Positions 7,647-16,456 of a stretch of DNA of 61,659 bases are shown here, one piece after another (the stretch's first letter is position 1; each line of letters begins with the position of its first letter). Under the pieces are notes generated by a model, which saw only the letters and a program-made list of their open reading frames with translations, had not been told where the DNA came from and made no database searches. The stretch comes from an uncultured Lachnospiraceae bacterium (GTDB lineage Bacteria; Bacillota; Clostridia; Lachnospirales; Lachnospiraceae): the NCBI GenBank assembly GCA_947385425.1, contig CANDKY010000007.1:1-61659 (forward strand). The letters are read 5' to 3'. The translations under genes and the position numbers were made by a program.

Positions 7647-8801
7647 ATGGAAGTATATTTAGACAATTCAGCTACTACAAGATGCTTCGACGATGTGGCG
7701 GCTTTCATGGCACAGATTATGTGCAGGGATTATGGCAATCCGTCCAGTCTGCATATGAAAGGCGTACAGGCAGAGAATTATCTGCGGTATGCGAAAGAGA
7801 CCATTGCCAAGACTTTGAAAATAAATGAAAAGGAGATATTGTTTACCTCGGGCGGGACCGAGGCGGATAATATCGCTTTGATTGGTACTGCCATGGCAAA
7901 CCGCAGGGCGGGGAAGCATTTGATTACGACGAAGATCGAGCATCCGGCTGTATTGCAGACTATGCAATATCTGGAGGAGGAGGGGTTCCGGGTAACTTAT
8001 TTGCCGGTGGACGGGAATGGAAGGATACGCCTGGAGGATTTGCAGAAAGCAATGACGAAGGAAACGATCCTTGTATCCATTATGCATACTAACAATGAAA
8101 TCGGCAGTTTACAGCCCATAGCGGAAGCGGGGGCGCTGATAAAGAGCATGAATCCCCGTACCCTTTTCCATGTGGATGCCGTACAGGGATTCGGGAAATT
8201 CCGTATTTACCCAAAGAAAATGGATGTCGACCTGCTGACTGTCAGCGGCCATAAGATACATGGCCCTAAAGGGACCGGTTTCCTGTATGTGAATGAAAAA
8301 GTGAAGATTAAGCCCATTATTTTCGGAGGCGGGCAGCAGAACGGACTCCGTTCCGGTACGGAAAACGTACCGGGGATAGCGGGGCTGGCGAAAGCAGTGG
8401 AAATGGTGTATGCCGATCTGGACAGGGATGTGGAGAGGCTGTATGGCCTGAAGCGGAAGTTCGTGGAAGGAGTCGGCCGGATAGAATATGTGAAAGTCAA
8501 CGGCCTGACCGGAAGGGACAGCGCACCGCATGTGGTCAGCGTATCCATAAGAGGGATCCGCAGCGAAGTGATGCTCCATGCCCTGGAGGATAAGAACATT
8601 TACGTGTCAGCCGGGAGCGCCTGCTCCGCCAGGAAGCCGCAGCCGTCCGCTACGCTGAAGGCGATCGGGGTGGAAAAAGATTTGCTGGAATCTACCCTGC
8701 GGTTTAGCTTTTCTATTTTTACGACGGAGGAAGAAATAGACTATACATTGCAGACGATGTATGATATTATTCCCATGCTGCGGAAATACACAAGGCGCTG
8801 A
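7647..8801 (+). CDS. Cysteine desulfurase (NifS/IscS family)
   Basis: A 384-residue PLP enzyme that converts cysteine to alanine and holds the sulfur as a protein persulfide. The N-terminal YLDNSATT motif, the PLP lysine in TVSGHKIHG (about 199-207) and the active-site cysteine in SAGSACSARK (about Cys325) are all present. The following thiI gene suggests this enzyme supplies sulfur for 4-thiouridine synthesis, as in other Gram-positive desulfurase-thiI pairs. Its TGA overlaps the ATG of a possible 31-codon zinc-knuckle ORF. TTAGGAGA lies ahead of the start. Confidence 0.93.
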   Translation: MEVYLDNSATTRCFDDVAAFMAQIMCRDYGNPSSLHMKGVQAENYLRYAKETIAKTLKINEKEILFTSGGTEADNIALIGTAMANRRAGKHLITTKIEHPAVLQTMQYLEEEGFRVTYLPVDGNGRIRLEDLQKAMTKETILVSIMHTNNEIGSLQPIAEAGALIKSMNPRTLFHVDAVQGFGKFRIYPKKMDVDLLTVSGHKIHGPKGTGFLYVNEKVKIKPIIFGGGQQNGLRSGTENVPGIAGLAKAVEMVYADLDRDVERLYGLKRKFVEGVGRIEYVKVNGLTGRDSAPHVVSVSIRGIRSEVMLHALEDKNIYVSAGSACSARKPQPSATLKAIGVEKDLLESTLRFSFSIFTTEEEIDYTLQTMYDIIPMLRKYTRR

Positions 8802-8896
8802 TGCTTAAGACACGCTCTGGTGCGGATTCGTTTTGCCCCGAATGCGGGGCAAAGCTCCCGCAGAAGGATGAAAACGGGATTTTAAACAGGCTCTAA
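8801..8896 (+). CDS. Possible 31-residue zinc-knuckle microprotein
   Basis: The reading frame starts at the ATG of a TGATG overlap with the cysteine desulfurase stop. AAGG sits five bases upstream inside that gene. The product has an FCPECGAKLP motif, the left half of a zinc ribbon, and a charged tail. It may be a translationally coupled microprotein. It may equally be the remnant end of a larger zinc-ribbon gene. I do not recognise a named family. Confidence 0.35.
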   Translation: MLKTRSGADSFCPECGAKLPQKDENGILNRL

Positions 8897-8987
8897 GGAA
8901 CTGTTCTGCCCGCCCGAAACCGCGTCTGAAAGGAGATGCATGGTTTTGGGGCAGGCAGGGTGCTTAAGTTTATGATATTGGGCTGGT

Positions 8988-9101
8988 ATGGAACTGTATG
9001 AAAATAACCTGGGACAGATGCTGAATAGGTGTGCGGTATGCGGAGCAGGGAAAGCCCGCCTGGCGGGCGGAAAGGTGTTTGGATGTTTACGGCTTTTTTG
9101 A
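8988..9101 (+). CDS. Possible 37-residue cysteine-motif ORF ahead of thiI
   Basis: The frame contains RCAVCGAGKARL and a later Cys, a loose CxxC-x(n)-C pattern. It overlaps the first 19 bases of thiI in another frame. Its own ribosome binding site (GGGCTGG) is weak, so it could be a leader peptide coupled to thiI or chance. Between this and 8896 nothing else is evident except a diverged MITE-1-like end at 8961-8980. Confidence 0.25.
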   Translation: MELYENNLGQMLNRCAVCGAGKARLAGGKVFGCLRLF

Positions 9102-10264
9102 TAAAGTATGCGGAGATAGGTGTAAAAGGCAGGAACCGTTATATTTTTGAAGATGCTTTGGTGCAGCAGATTAAATATGCGGTGAGAAGGTGCGAGGGGG
9201 AATTTAAGGTAACACGGACGCAGGGACGGATTTACGTGGAGGCTGTATCGGGATTTGACTTTGATGAAATTGTGGACAACTTAAAAACAGTGTTTGGAAT
9301 TTCCGGTATCTGCCCGGTAGTTTATGTGAGGGATGAGGGATTTGAAAAATTGGGGGAAGAGATCATCCGGTATGTGGGGGAAGTTTATCCGGAAACGGAT
9401 AAAAGTTTTAAAGTAAACGCGCGCAGGGCAAGGAAAAATTACCCGCTGACTTCCATGGAAATTAACAGCGGGATAGGAAGTATTCTTTTGGATGCTTATC
9501 CTGCTATGAAGGTGGATGTGCATAAGCCGGACATCCTGTTAAACATTGAAATCAGGGAGAAAATATATATCTATTCCGAGACGATCCCGGGGCCGGGGGG
9601 GATGCCGGTAGGGACAGGCGGAAAGGCCATGCTGCTTTTATCCGGCGGTATTGATTCGCCGGTGGCAGGGTATATGATTGCCAAACGCGGTGTAAAAATT
9701 GATGCGGTGTATTTCCATGCGCCGCCGTATACCAGCGAGAGGGCGAAACAGAAAGTGGTGGATCTGGCACGTATCATATCACGTTATACCGGCCCGGTTT
9801 ATCTGCATGTTATCAATTTTACGGACATCCAGTTGTATATATATGACAAATGCCCCCATGAGGAACTGACGATTATTATGCGCCGTTATATGATGCGCAT
9901 TGCAGAACGGATTGCAAAAGAAACGGAATGCCTCGGGCTGATTACCGGGGAAAGCATCGGGCAGGTGGCATCCCAGACGATGCACAGCCTGGCAGCTACC
10001 AATGAAGTATGCACCATGCCGGTCTACCGTCCGCTGATTGGTTTTGACAAGATGGAGATTGTGGATATTTCGGAGAAAATAAATACCTATGAGACTTCCA
10101 TACAGCCGTTTGAGGACTGCTGTACGATTTTTGTAGCAAAACATCCGGTGACAAAGCCGAATCTGAACATTATCCGCAGGCATGAGGAGAATCTGCAGGA
10201 GAAAATTGAAGAAATGGTGGATACGGCTGTCCGCACGGCGGAATTGATTATTGTGCATCAATGA
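9083..10264 (+). CDS. thiI: tRNA 4-thiouridine synthase ThiI
   Basis: A 393-residue enzyme that adenylates U8 of tRNA and transfers sulfur to give s4U; it can also support thiazole synthesis in some bacteria. Order of parts: N-terminal ferredoxin-like domain (KYAEIGVKGRN), THUMP domain (about 60-165), and a PP-loop ATPase with LLSGGIDSP (about 185-193). The C-terminal rhodanese domain of E. coli ThiI is absent, as in many Gram-positives, so sulfur would come directly from the adjacent desulfurase. The start at 9083 opens the conserved region and has GGAAAGG upstream; an earlier in-frame ATG at 9029 adds a non-conserved leader. Confidence 0.93.
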   Translation: MFTAFLIKYAEIGVKGRNRYIFEDALVQQIKYAVRRCEGEFKVTRTQGRIYVEAVSGFDFDEIVDNLKTVFGISGICPVVYVRDEGFEKLGEEIIRYVGEVYPETDKSFKVNARRARKNYPLTSMEINSGIGSILLDAYPAMKVDVHKPDILLNIEIREKIYIYSETIPGPGGMPVGTGGKAMLLLSGGIDSPVAGYMIAKRGVKIDAVYFHAPPYTSERAKQKVVDLARIISRYTGPVYLHVINFTDIQLYIYDKCPHEELTIIMRRYMMRIAERIAKETECLGLITGESIGQVASQTMHSLAATNEVCTMPVYRPLIGFDKMEIVDISEKINTYETSIQPFEDCCTIFVAKHPVTKPNLNIIRRHEENLQEKIEEMVDTAVRTAELIIVHQ

Positions 10265-10289
10265 ACTGGCCACGATCCGGTGCAAAGCA

Positions 10290-10332
10290 AAAAGCATCCG
10301 GTTATCCGAATGCTTCAGGCGCGGATGCTTTT
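10290..10332. terminator. Intrinsic terminator after thiI
   Basis: AAAAGCATCCG (10290-10300) and CGGATGCTTTT (10322-10332) form a perfect 11-bp stem with A- and T-runs at the base, suited to termination in either direction. It lies between thiI (+) and the convergent HPr-like gene (-). Confidence 0.75.
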
Positions 10333-10435
10333 CCTACAGGAAAGCTTCCGCCGTTTGTGACTTTGCATTATGTATTTTGTACGTCTGTATTCTATACATT
10401 TGTATCCATACATTGCAAATGAAGCCGGCGGCCCT

Positions 10436-10666
10436 TTAAATCATGTAGGGCTTTAATGCTTCAAGCACTTCATCCACATCGTCTTCTGCATGGATATTCA
10501 GATCGATCGGCTTAGATAAATCCAGGCTGAAGATGCCCATAATGGATTTGGCATCGATAACATACCTGCCGGATACTAAGTCAAAATCATACTCAAATTT
10601 TGTAATATCGTTTACAAAAGACTTTACCTTATCAATGGAATTTAACGAAATCTGAACTGTTTTCAT
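10436..10666 (-). CDS. HPr-like protein lacking the phosphoryl-transfer histidine
   Basis: A 76-residue protein with the HPr/Crh fold length and pattern. The site where HPr has GLHARPA shows no histidine (LNSIDKVKSFV), so it cannot accept phosphate from PEP via EI. The regulatory-serine region is retained as AKSIMGIFSLDLS. This is the situation of Bacillus Crh, which keeps Ser46 but lacks His15. A role in catabolite regulation is therefore possible but not shown. AAAGGAGG precedes the ATG. It is monocistronic with its own promoter. Confidence 0.8.
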   Translation of the reverse strand: MKTVQISLNSIDKVKSFVNDITKFEYDFDLVSGRYVIDAKSIMGIFSLDLSKPIDLNIHAEDDVDEVLEALKPYMI

Positions 10667-10708
10667 CGCTTTCTACCTCCTTTTGCTTTCATACCTTCTG
10701 CACTTATA

Positions 10709-10737
10709 ATAGTAAAGGCTGGGACGGGAAAAGTCAA
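10709..10737 (-). promoter_or_regulatory. Promoter for the HPr-like gene
   Basis: On the minus strand, TTGACT (10737-10732) and TACTAT (10714-10709) are 17 bases apart, about 40 bases before the gene. Confidence 0.5.
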
Positions 10738-10770
10738 TGCATAAACAGTACAAAAAAAGAAAGGAATCGC

Positions 10771-12108
10771 ATGAAAAGTGTAGCATTACATAACCTGGGG
10801 TGTAAAGTAAACGGATATGAAATGGACGTAATGCAACAAATGCTGCTGGAAAAAGGTTATGAAATTGTACCTTTTGGTAAAAAAGCCGATATATATATCA
10901 TAAATACATGCACGGTAACGAACATAGCAGACCGGAAAAGCAGGCAGATGATCCACCGCGCGCGGAAGATGAACCCGGAAGCGATCGTGGTGGCAGCAGG
11001 GTGCTATGTACAGGCCAGGCAGGAAGACATACTCCGGGATGCAGGCGTTGACCTGGCTGTCGGGAATAACAAAAAGAAGGACTTGCCTTCTATTCTGGAA
11101 GAATTTATAGCCAGGAAGGAGCGGGGGGCTGCCGGGACAGAAAACGGGAAAACACTGGACGGCACGACGGTTATTGATATCAGCCGTACCAAAGAGTTCG
11201 AGAGGATGAGGCTGCGGGAAACGGCAGGGCATACGAGGGTTTATGTGAAGATCCAGGACGGATGCAATCAGTTTTGTTCCTATTGCATTATTCCCTATAC
11301 CAGGGGGCGCGTCAGAAGCCGGGAACAGGAAGACATATTGGAAGAGATACAGGGGATGGCAGAACGGGGCTATCAGGAAGCAGTGCTGACCGGAATCCAT
11401 ATCAGTTCTTACGGCATGGATCGGGGGGAGCCCGGACTGCCGGGGCTGATAGAAGCGATTCATAGGATTGACGGAATACACAGGATACGCCTGGGTTCAT
11501 TGGAACCCAGGATTATTACGGAAGAGTTTGTGGACAGACTGGCAGGACTGGAGAAACTGTGCCCTCATTTTCATTTATCCCTGCAAAGCGGATGCGATGA
11601 TACGTTAAAGCGTATGAATAGGCATTATACGACTGGGCAATACTATGAAAAAGTCAGTCTGCTCAGGGATAATTTCAGCCATCCGGCGATTACTACGGAT
11701 GTAATTGTAGGTTTTCCCGGAGAGACAGAGGAAGAATTTGAAACAACGAGGGCATTTCTGGAAAGGATAAAGTTTTATGAGATGCATGTGTTTAAGTATT
11801 CCCCGAGAAAAGGGACGCGTGCCGCTGTTATGGGGAATCAGGTGCCGGAAGAAGTCAAGGGGCAGCGCAGCAGCCGGCTTTTGGAACTGGAGCGCAGGGT
11901 TTCCAGGGAATACAGGGAGTACTACATAGGGGAAGAAGCGGAGGTATTGTTTGAGGAAGAAAAAATAATAGACGGGACGGTGTTCCAGGTAGGGCATACG
12001 AAACAGTATGTGAAGGCGGCAAAGAGGACGGGGGAGGATTTACGCAACCGGATAGCGGCGGGAAGGGTAGCCGGGCTACTGACGGATGAGGTGCTTCTTT
12101 TGGAATAA
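10771..12108 (+). CDS. mtaB: tRNA t6A37 methylthiotransferase MtaB
   Basis: A 445-residue radical-SAM enzyme that turns t6A37 into ms2t6A37 in tRNAs decoding ANN codons. The UPF0004 N-terminal domain carries cluster cysteines in NLGCKVN (Cys11), NTCTVTN (about Cys47) and AAGCYVQ. The radical-SAM CxxxCxxC is at about 165-172 (CNQFCSYC), and a C-terminal TRAM-like domain follows. The GxKVN motif and overall pattern point to MtaB rather than MiaB or RimO. AAAGGA lies ahead of the ATG. Confidence 0.93.
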   Translation: MKSVALHNLGCKVNGYEMDVMQQMLLEKGYEIVPFGKKADIYIINTCTVTNIADRKSRQMIHRARKMNPEAIVVAAGCYVQARQEDILRDAGVDLAVGNNKKKDLPSILEEFIARKERGAAGTENGKTLDGTTVIDISRTKEFERMRLRETAGHTRVYVKIQDGCNQFCSYCIIPYTRGRVRSREQEDILEEIQGMAERGYQEAVLTGIHISSYGMDRGEPGLPGLIEAIHRIDGIHRIRLGSLEPRIITEEFVDRLAGLEKLCPHFHLSLQSGCDDTLKRMNRHYTTGQYYEKVSLLRDNFSHPAITTDVIVGFPGETEEEFETTRAFLERIKFYEMHVFKYSPRKGTRAAVMGNQVPEEVKGQRSSRLLELERRVSREYREYYIGEEAEVLFEEEKIIDGTVFQVGHTKQYVKAAKRTGEDLRNRIAAGRVAGLLTDEVLLLE

Positions 12109-12109
12109 A

Positions 12110-12170
12110 CCAATGCTGCCGGCAGCAGCCTTCTGTCTGTGCCCGGCAGAGGGCTTAAGCCGGACATTGG
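12110..12170 (+). terminator. Possible hairpin after mtaB
   Basis: CCAATG (12110-12115) and CATTGG (12165-12170) can close a GC-rich structured stretch. A short GCAATATTGC stem with a T7 run follows at about 12180-12198. It is plausible as the end of the mtaB transcript but weak. Confidence 0.35.
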
Positions 12171-12223
12171 GTGTAAACTGCAATATTGCTGTTTTTTTGT
12201 ACGGAAATGACAGAACAGAGTAC

Positions 12224-12252
12224 TTGAAATTTGGCAGTAAATGAGGTATGAT
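12224..12252 (+). promoter_or_regulatory. Promoter ahead of ireB
   Basis: TTGAAA (12224-12229) and TATGAT (12247-12252) are 17 bases apart. The predicted start is about 60 bases before ireB and would drive the ireB-ruvX-DUF1292 series. Confidence 0.6.
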
Positions 12253-12320
12253 AAAAATAAGTATGTAGTTTCGGACAGTAATCAGAGTAGATGAGCAACA
12301 ATGGATAAGGGCGTGATAAT

Positions 12321-12584
12321 ATGCAGGATTTTGGCAGTACACAATTCTTCAGCGTTGAAACAGAACCGGAAACCGGCGTGGAGAGGGTTTTGACAACAGT
12401 ATATGAGGCATTGACGGAAAAGGGGTATAATCCGGTAAATCAGATAGTAGGGTATATTATGTCGGGGGATCCCACTTACATTACCAGCCATAAAAGTGCC
12501 AGGAGCATGATAATGAAAGTGGAAAGGGATGAACTGGTAGAAGAACTGCTTACGAAATATATTGCAAATAAGCATTGGAAGTAG
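12321..12584 (+). CDS. ireB: IreB family regulatory phosphoprotein
   Basis: An 87-residue cytosolic protein of the former UPF0297/DUF965 family. In Enterococcus faecalis, IreB is phosphorylated on N-terminal threonine by the PASTA kinase IreK and influences cephalosporin resistance. Here the N-terminus offers Ser6/Thr7 before FFSVETEPE; the conserved core includes [25 protein letters not shown]. It is first in an ireB-ruvX-DUF1292 series also found in B. subtilis (yrzL-yrrK-yrzB). Confidence 0.93.
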   Translation: MQDFGSTQFFSVETEPETGVERVLTTVYEALTEKGYNPVNQIVGYIMSGDPTYITSHKSARSMIMKVERDELVEELLTKYIANKHWK

Positions 12585-12627
12585 GCAAAACGGGGATACG
12601 GCAGCAGAAAAGGAGAACAGGATATCC

Positions 12628-13080
12628 ATGCGGATAATGGGCTTGGATTTCGGGTCGAAGACGGTGGGGGTGGCGATCAGTGATGAATTGCTGCTCACGG
12701 CACAGGGCATTGAAATCATAGAAAGAAAAGAAGAAAATAAGTTACGCAGGACGTTGGCGAGGATTGAAACGCTGATTTTGGAATACGGAGTGGAAGAGAT
12801 CGTTCTTGGGCTGCCGAAAAATATGAACAATTCTTTGGGAGAACGGGCAGAGCTTTCCATGGCTTTTAAGGACAGGCTGGAGCGGAGGACGAATGTCCCG
12901 GTGGTAATGTGGGATGAGAGGCTTACTACCGTTGCGGCGGACAAAGCGATGATAGAGGCCGGGATCAGGCGTGAACACAGGAAAGAGCATGTAGATAAGA
13001 TTGCCGCATGCTTTATTTTGCAAGGGTATCTGGATTACAGGAAAAATAAGGAGAGTTTGGGTGGAGAAGCTGGTATTTGA
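12628..13080 (+). CDS. ruvX: Holliday junction resolvase-like protein RuvX (YqgF)
   Basis: A 150-residue RNase H-fold nuclease. YqgF-family proteins act in pre-16S rRNA 5' maturation and/or Holliday junction resolution. The acidic motifs [16 protein letters not shown] (N-terminal), EIVLGLPKN (about residue 55) and WDERLTT (about 92) are intact. The chosen ATG opens the first strand and has AGGAGAACAGG upstream. The 3' end overlaps the GTG start of the DUF1292 gene by 20 bases. Confidence 0.93.
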   Translation: MRIMGLDFGSKTVGVAISDELLLTAQGIEIIERKEENKLRRTLARIETLILEYGVEEIVLGLPKNMNNSLGERAELSMAFKDRLERRTNVPVVMWDERLTTVAADKAMIEAGIRREHRKEHVDKIAACFILQGYLDYRKNKESLGGEAGI

Positions 13081-13324
13081 ATCGGAAAGCGGGGCACCGG
13101 AAGAGTTTTTTGTGGTAGAGGAAACGAAACTCGGCGGCATTGCGTATATCCTTGTAACGGAAAAAGAAGAAGGGGATGGCGAAGCGTTTATTTTAAAAGA
13201 TGTTTCGGCACCGGAGGACACGGAAGCGCTGTATGAAGTCGTGGAGGATGAAACGGAGCTGAGTGCGGTTGCAGAAGTTTTTGGGAGTATACTCGAGGAT
13301 ATCGATCTTACAGGGATGGAGTAA
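13061..13324 (+). CDS. DUF1292 family protein (YrzB-like)
   Basis: An 87-residue acidic protein read from GTG at 13061, with AAGGAG eight bases upstream; the conserved domain starts at once ([21 protein letters not shown]). DUF1292 proteins have no established function but sit next to ireB and ruvX across Firmicutes, as here. The gene begins inside the ruvX 3' end, and its TAA abuts the ATG of the Fur-family gene, so the series is tightly coupled. Confidence 0.87.
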   Translation: MEKLVFESESGAPEEFFVVEETKLGGIAYILVTEKEEGDGEAFILKDVSAPEDTEALYEVVEDETELSAVAEVFGSILEDIDLTGME

Positions 13325-13780
13325 ATGGCAGTAGACAGGGAGCAATTTAGACAATTGTTAAAGGAAAAAGGTTTAAAGGTGACGAGCCAGAGGCTAATGG
13401 TACTGGAAGCTCTCGCTGCATGCCCGGATAAACATCTGACTGCGGAAGAAATTTATGAAATGGTAAAGGCAGACTATCCAGAGATAGGACTGGCTACTGT
13501 TTATAGAACGATACAGCTACTTTTGGAATTACACTTGATTGACCGCATCAATTTGGACGACGGGTTTGTACGTTATGAAATCGGGAATGTGGGGCTGGGT
13601 ACGGCAAAACACCACCATCACCATTTGATATGCATAAATTGTGGTAAAGTAATATCCTTCAAGGACGATTTATTGGAGGAGCTGGAAGAAAAGATTACGA
13701 GGACGACCGGATTCCATGTGATGGATCATGAAGTGAAACTCTACGGGTACTGTTCAGAATGTGGAGGAAAAACTGATTGA
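13325..13780 (+). CDS. Fur family metal/peroxide-responsive repressor
   Basis: A 151-residue regulator with an N-terminal winged helix (residues about 1-85; GLATVYRTIQLLLE recognition region) and a C-terminal metal-binding dimer domain. HHHHHLICINCGK, a second CSECG and HVMDHEVKLYGYC supply metal and structural zinc ligands. Whether it is Fur, PerR or Zur cannot be decided by eye. It starts immediately after the DUF1292 stop and overlaps the RNase J start, an unusual position inside the ireB-ruvX block. Its own block may be under metal or oxidative control. Confidence 0.88.
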   Translation: MAVDREQFRQLLKEKGLKVTSQRLMVLEALAACPDKHLTAEEIYEMVKADYPEIGLATVYRTIQLLLELHLIDRINLDDGFVRYEIGNVGLGTAKHHHHHLICINCGKVISFKDDLLEELEEKITRTTGFHVMDHEVKLYGYCSECGGKTD

Positions 13781-15450
13781 AGAAAAAAGAAAACGGAAAT
13801 GTTTCCAAGCTGAAGATTATCCCCCTGGGCGGCTTGGAACAGATTGGAATGAACATTACTGCCTTCGAGTATGAGGACAGTATTGTTGTGGTGGACTGCG
13901 GGCTGTCATTCCCGGATGATGATATGCTGGGAATCGATCTGGTGATACCGGATGTGTCTTATTTGAGGGAAAACATAGAAAAGGTAAAAGGGTTTATGAT
14001 TACTCATGGGCATGAGGATCATATCGGCGCCCTGCCCTATGTACTCAGGGACATTAACGTACCGGTTTACGCCACCAAACTGACAATGGGGATTATTGAA
14101 AACAAATTAAAGGAACACAACTTAACAGGCAATACCAAAAGAAAAGTGGTAAAATTCGGGCAGTCCATCAATCTGGGGCAGTTTCGGATTGAATTTATTA
14201 AAACAAACCACAGTATCGTAGACGCGGCGGCGCTGGCTATATATTCACCGGCAGGAATCGTAATCCATACCGGGGACTTTAAAGTGGATTATACGCCGGT
14301 ATTCGGGGATGCCATTGATCTCCAGCGGTTTGCGGAGATCGGGAAAAAAGGCGTGCTGGCACTGATGTGCGACAGCACCAATGCGGAGAGGCCGGGGTTC
14401 ACGCCGTCGGAAAAGACGGTAGGGAAAACCTTTGATTCCCTTTTTGCGGAACACAGCGATACAAGGATCATTATCGCTACCTTTGCTTCCAATGTGGACA
14501 GGGTCCGGCAGATAATTAATTCGGCCAATAAGTATGGCAGGAAAGTCGTGGTGGAAGGGCGCAGTATGGTAAATATCATAGAGACGGCCACCAGCCTGGG
14601 ATATCTGGAGATACCGGATAAGACTTTGATTGATATTGAGCAGCTTAAAAATTACCCGGATGAAAAAACGGTTATTATTACTACAGGAAGCCAGGGGGAA
14701 AGTATGGCGGCGCTCAGCCGTATGGCGGGGAATGTCCATAAAAAGATTTCCATAGGCCCCGGGGATACGGTTATATTTTCATCCAACCCGATTCCGGGGA
14801 ATGAGAAAGCGGTTACGAATGTAATTAATGAACTGTTAATCAAGGGCGCGGATGTTATCTTCCAGGATGTGCATGTGTCGGGACATGCCTGCCAGGAAGA
14901 GATTAAATTGATTTATACCCTGGTACACCCCAGGTATGCGATTCCGGTACACGGGGAGTACAAGCATCTGAAAGCACAGGCGAGGATAGCGCGGGAGCTG
15001 GGTATCCCGAAGGAAAATATATTCCTTTTAAATTCAGGTGACGTATTGGAGCTTGGAAACGGCGGGGCGAAAGTTGTGGATAAAGTTCCGGTTGGGACAA
15101 TCCTTGTGGACGGCCTGGGCGTCGGGGATGTAGGTAATATTGTGCTGCGTGACAGGCAGCATCTGGCAGAGGACGGCATCTTAATTGTTGTGCTGGCTCT
15201 GGACGGCTATTCGGATCAACTGGTATCGGGGCCGGATATTGTATCGCGCGGGTTTGTTTATGTGCGGGAATCGGATGAACTGATGGAAGAAGCACGGATG
15301 ATAGTGGATGAAGCGGTTCACGGATGCCTGGATAAGGGGATCAGTGACTGGGGAAAAATAAAAGGCGGGATAAAAGATTCGCTGGGTGATTATGTATGGA
15401 AGAAGACAAAACGCCGCCCTATGATATTGCCGATTATTATGGAAGTCTGA
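13777..15450 (+). CDS. rnj: Ribonuclease J
   Basis: A 557-residue metallo-beta-lactamase/beta-CASP exo- and endoribonuclease for mRNA decay and rRNA maturation. The metal motif THGHEDHIG is at about 75-83, with further ligands in HTGDFKVD and VHVSGHA, the beta-CASP region follows, and the C-terminus ends in the family-typical PIIMEV. It starts at TTG (overlapping the Fur-family TGA) with GGAGG eleven bases upstream. Length matches RNase J1/J2. Confidence 0.93.
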   Translation: MKKKENGNVSKLKIIPLGGLEQIGMNITAFEYEDSIVVVDCGLSFPDDDMLGIDLVIPDVSYLRENIEKVKGFMITHGHEDHIGALPYVLRDINVPVYATKLTMGIIENKLKEHNLTGNTKRKVVKFGQSINLGQFRIEFIKTNHSIVDAAALAIYSPAGIVIHTGDFKVDYTPVFGDAIDLQRFAEIGKKGVLALMCDSTNAERPGFTPSEKTVGKTFDSLFAEHSDTRIIIATFASNVDRVRQIINSANKYGRKVVVEGRSMVNIIETATSLGYLEIPDKTLIDIEQLKNYPDEKTVIITTGSQGESMAALSRMAGNVHKKISIGPGDTVIFSSNPIPGNEKAVTNVINELLIKGADVIFQDVHVSGHACQEEIKLIYTLVHPRYAIPVHGEYKHLKAQARIARELGIPKENIFLLNSGDVLELGNGGAKVVDKVPVGTILVDGLGVGDVGNIVLRDRQHLAEDGILIVVLALDGYSDQLVSGPDIVSRGFVYVRESDELMEEARMIVDEAVHGCLDKGISDWGKIKGGIKDSLGDYVWKKTKRRPMILPIIMEV

Positions 15451-15491
15451 GGATACTTTAAGGAATTATAAAGCAGCGGAGGACATTCAGG

Positions 15492-15821
15492 ATGGACAAC
15501 TATATAAGGAAGGCATCGATGGCTTTTGCAAGGGAAGTGAAGCAGTCAGAGGTTTACCAGGAATACGCCAGGCAGCTTACGAGGATCAAGGAGCAGCCGG
15601 AGCTGTATGGGAGTGTGAATGAATTCAGGAAGAAGAATTTTGACATACAGAATAACGGGGCGCCGGAGAATATGATGGAGCGTCTGGAGGAATTGGACAG
15701 GGAGTATGCCTGGCTCAGGGAGAATGCTTTGGTGGAGGATTTTCTGGATGCCGAATTGAAATTTTGCAGGATGATGCAGGAGATAGATGCCTTGATTGTC
15801 GGGGAGCTGGACTTTCAATAG
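15492..15821 (+). CDS. YlbF/YmcA family protein
   Basis: A 109-residue mostly helical protein of the YlbF family. In B. subtilis, YlbF, YmcA and YaaT form an Fe-S Y-complex that steers RNase Y and affects sporulation, competence and biofilm formation. No cysteine cluster other than Cys91 is evident here. It lies 41 bases after RNase J, so an RNA-decay accessory role is plausible. GCGGAGGACATTCAGG precedes the ATG. Confidence 0.82.
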   Translation: MDNYIRKASMAFAREVKQSEVYQEYARQLTRIKEQPELYGSVNEFRKKNFDIQNNGAPENMMERLEELDREYAWLRENALVEDFLDAELKFCRMMQEIDALIVGELDFQ

Positions 15822-15907
15822 TTTAAGAGGAAAAAGAGGGATTGAAGGGGGTTGCGCGCAGCGGGTTTTTTGGCCGGCCGGGTTTTTACGGAAGGATGGT
15901 GGTTGGG

Positions 15908-16456
15908 ATGAAAATAAGCCATATCATAGGCGGTGTGTTGGATACGGTGGTTAAGGTTGTATTAATCGCAGTAATCGTGGTATATGCCTATAAGTATGCA
16001 CTGGAAGCATATAACTTCGGATACCGTGTGTTTGCGGAAGAGCCGGTTTCAAATTCGGGGTCGGCAAAAGTTATAAGCATTTATATCCCGGAAAATGCCA
16101 CTGCTATGGAAATCGGGGAGGTCCTGGAAGAAAATGGCCTGATTAAAGACGCCAGGCTCTTCCTGGTGCAGGAACTTCTGTCGGGGCACCATGATGAGCT
16201 GCGGGAAGGAAAGTATGAGCTGAGCAGCGATATGACGCCGGAAGAGATGATTAAAGTCCTGACTGCGGATACGGGAGAAGGGGAAGAAGAGGCGGCCGGT
16301 ACGTCTGCGGAAAACGGCGGGGCATCCGGGGAGGATGGAACGGAAGATGACGCAGGGGATGGCACAAACGAAGGGACAGAGGATGGGATGGAAGACGGGA
16401 TGGACGGCGGCGATGGGACATTGGAAGGCAATGGGGCCGGAGAGGAGCAGCAATGA
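15908..16456 (+). CDS. Short MltG/YceG-like membrane protein without catalytic domain
   Basis: A 182-residue protein with one N-terminal transmembrane segment (about 10-33) and a LysM-like subdomain of MltG (about 55-120; VISIYIPENATAMEIGEVL). The tail is very acidic, Gly/Asp/Glu-rich (about 122-182). The lytic transglycosylase domain with its catalytic glutamate is absent; full MltG is about 330-350 residues. The gene occupies the yrrL (mltG) position next to trmR, as in B. subtilis, so it descends from or stands in for mltG. It overlaps trmR (ATGA). Several starts are possible; ATG 15908 opens the hydrophobic segment. Confidence 0.75.
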   Translation: MKISHIIGGVLDTVVKVVLIAVIVVYAYKYALEAYNFGYRVFAEEPVSNSGSAKVISIYIPENATAMEIGEVLEENGLIKDARLFLVQELLSGHHDELREGKYELSSDMTPEEMIKVLTADTGEGEEEAAGTSAENGGASGEDGTEDDAGDGTNEGTEDGMEDGMDGGDGTLEGNGAGEEQQ

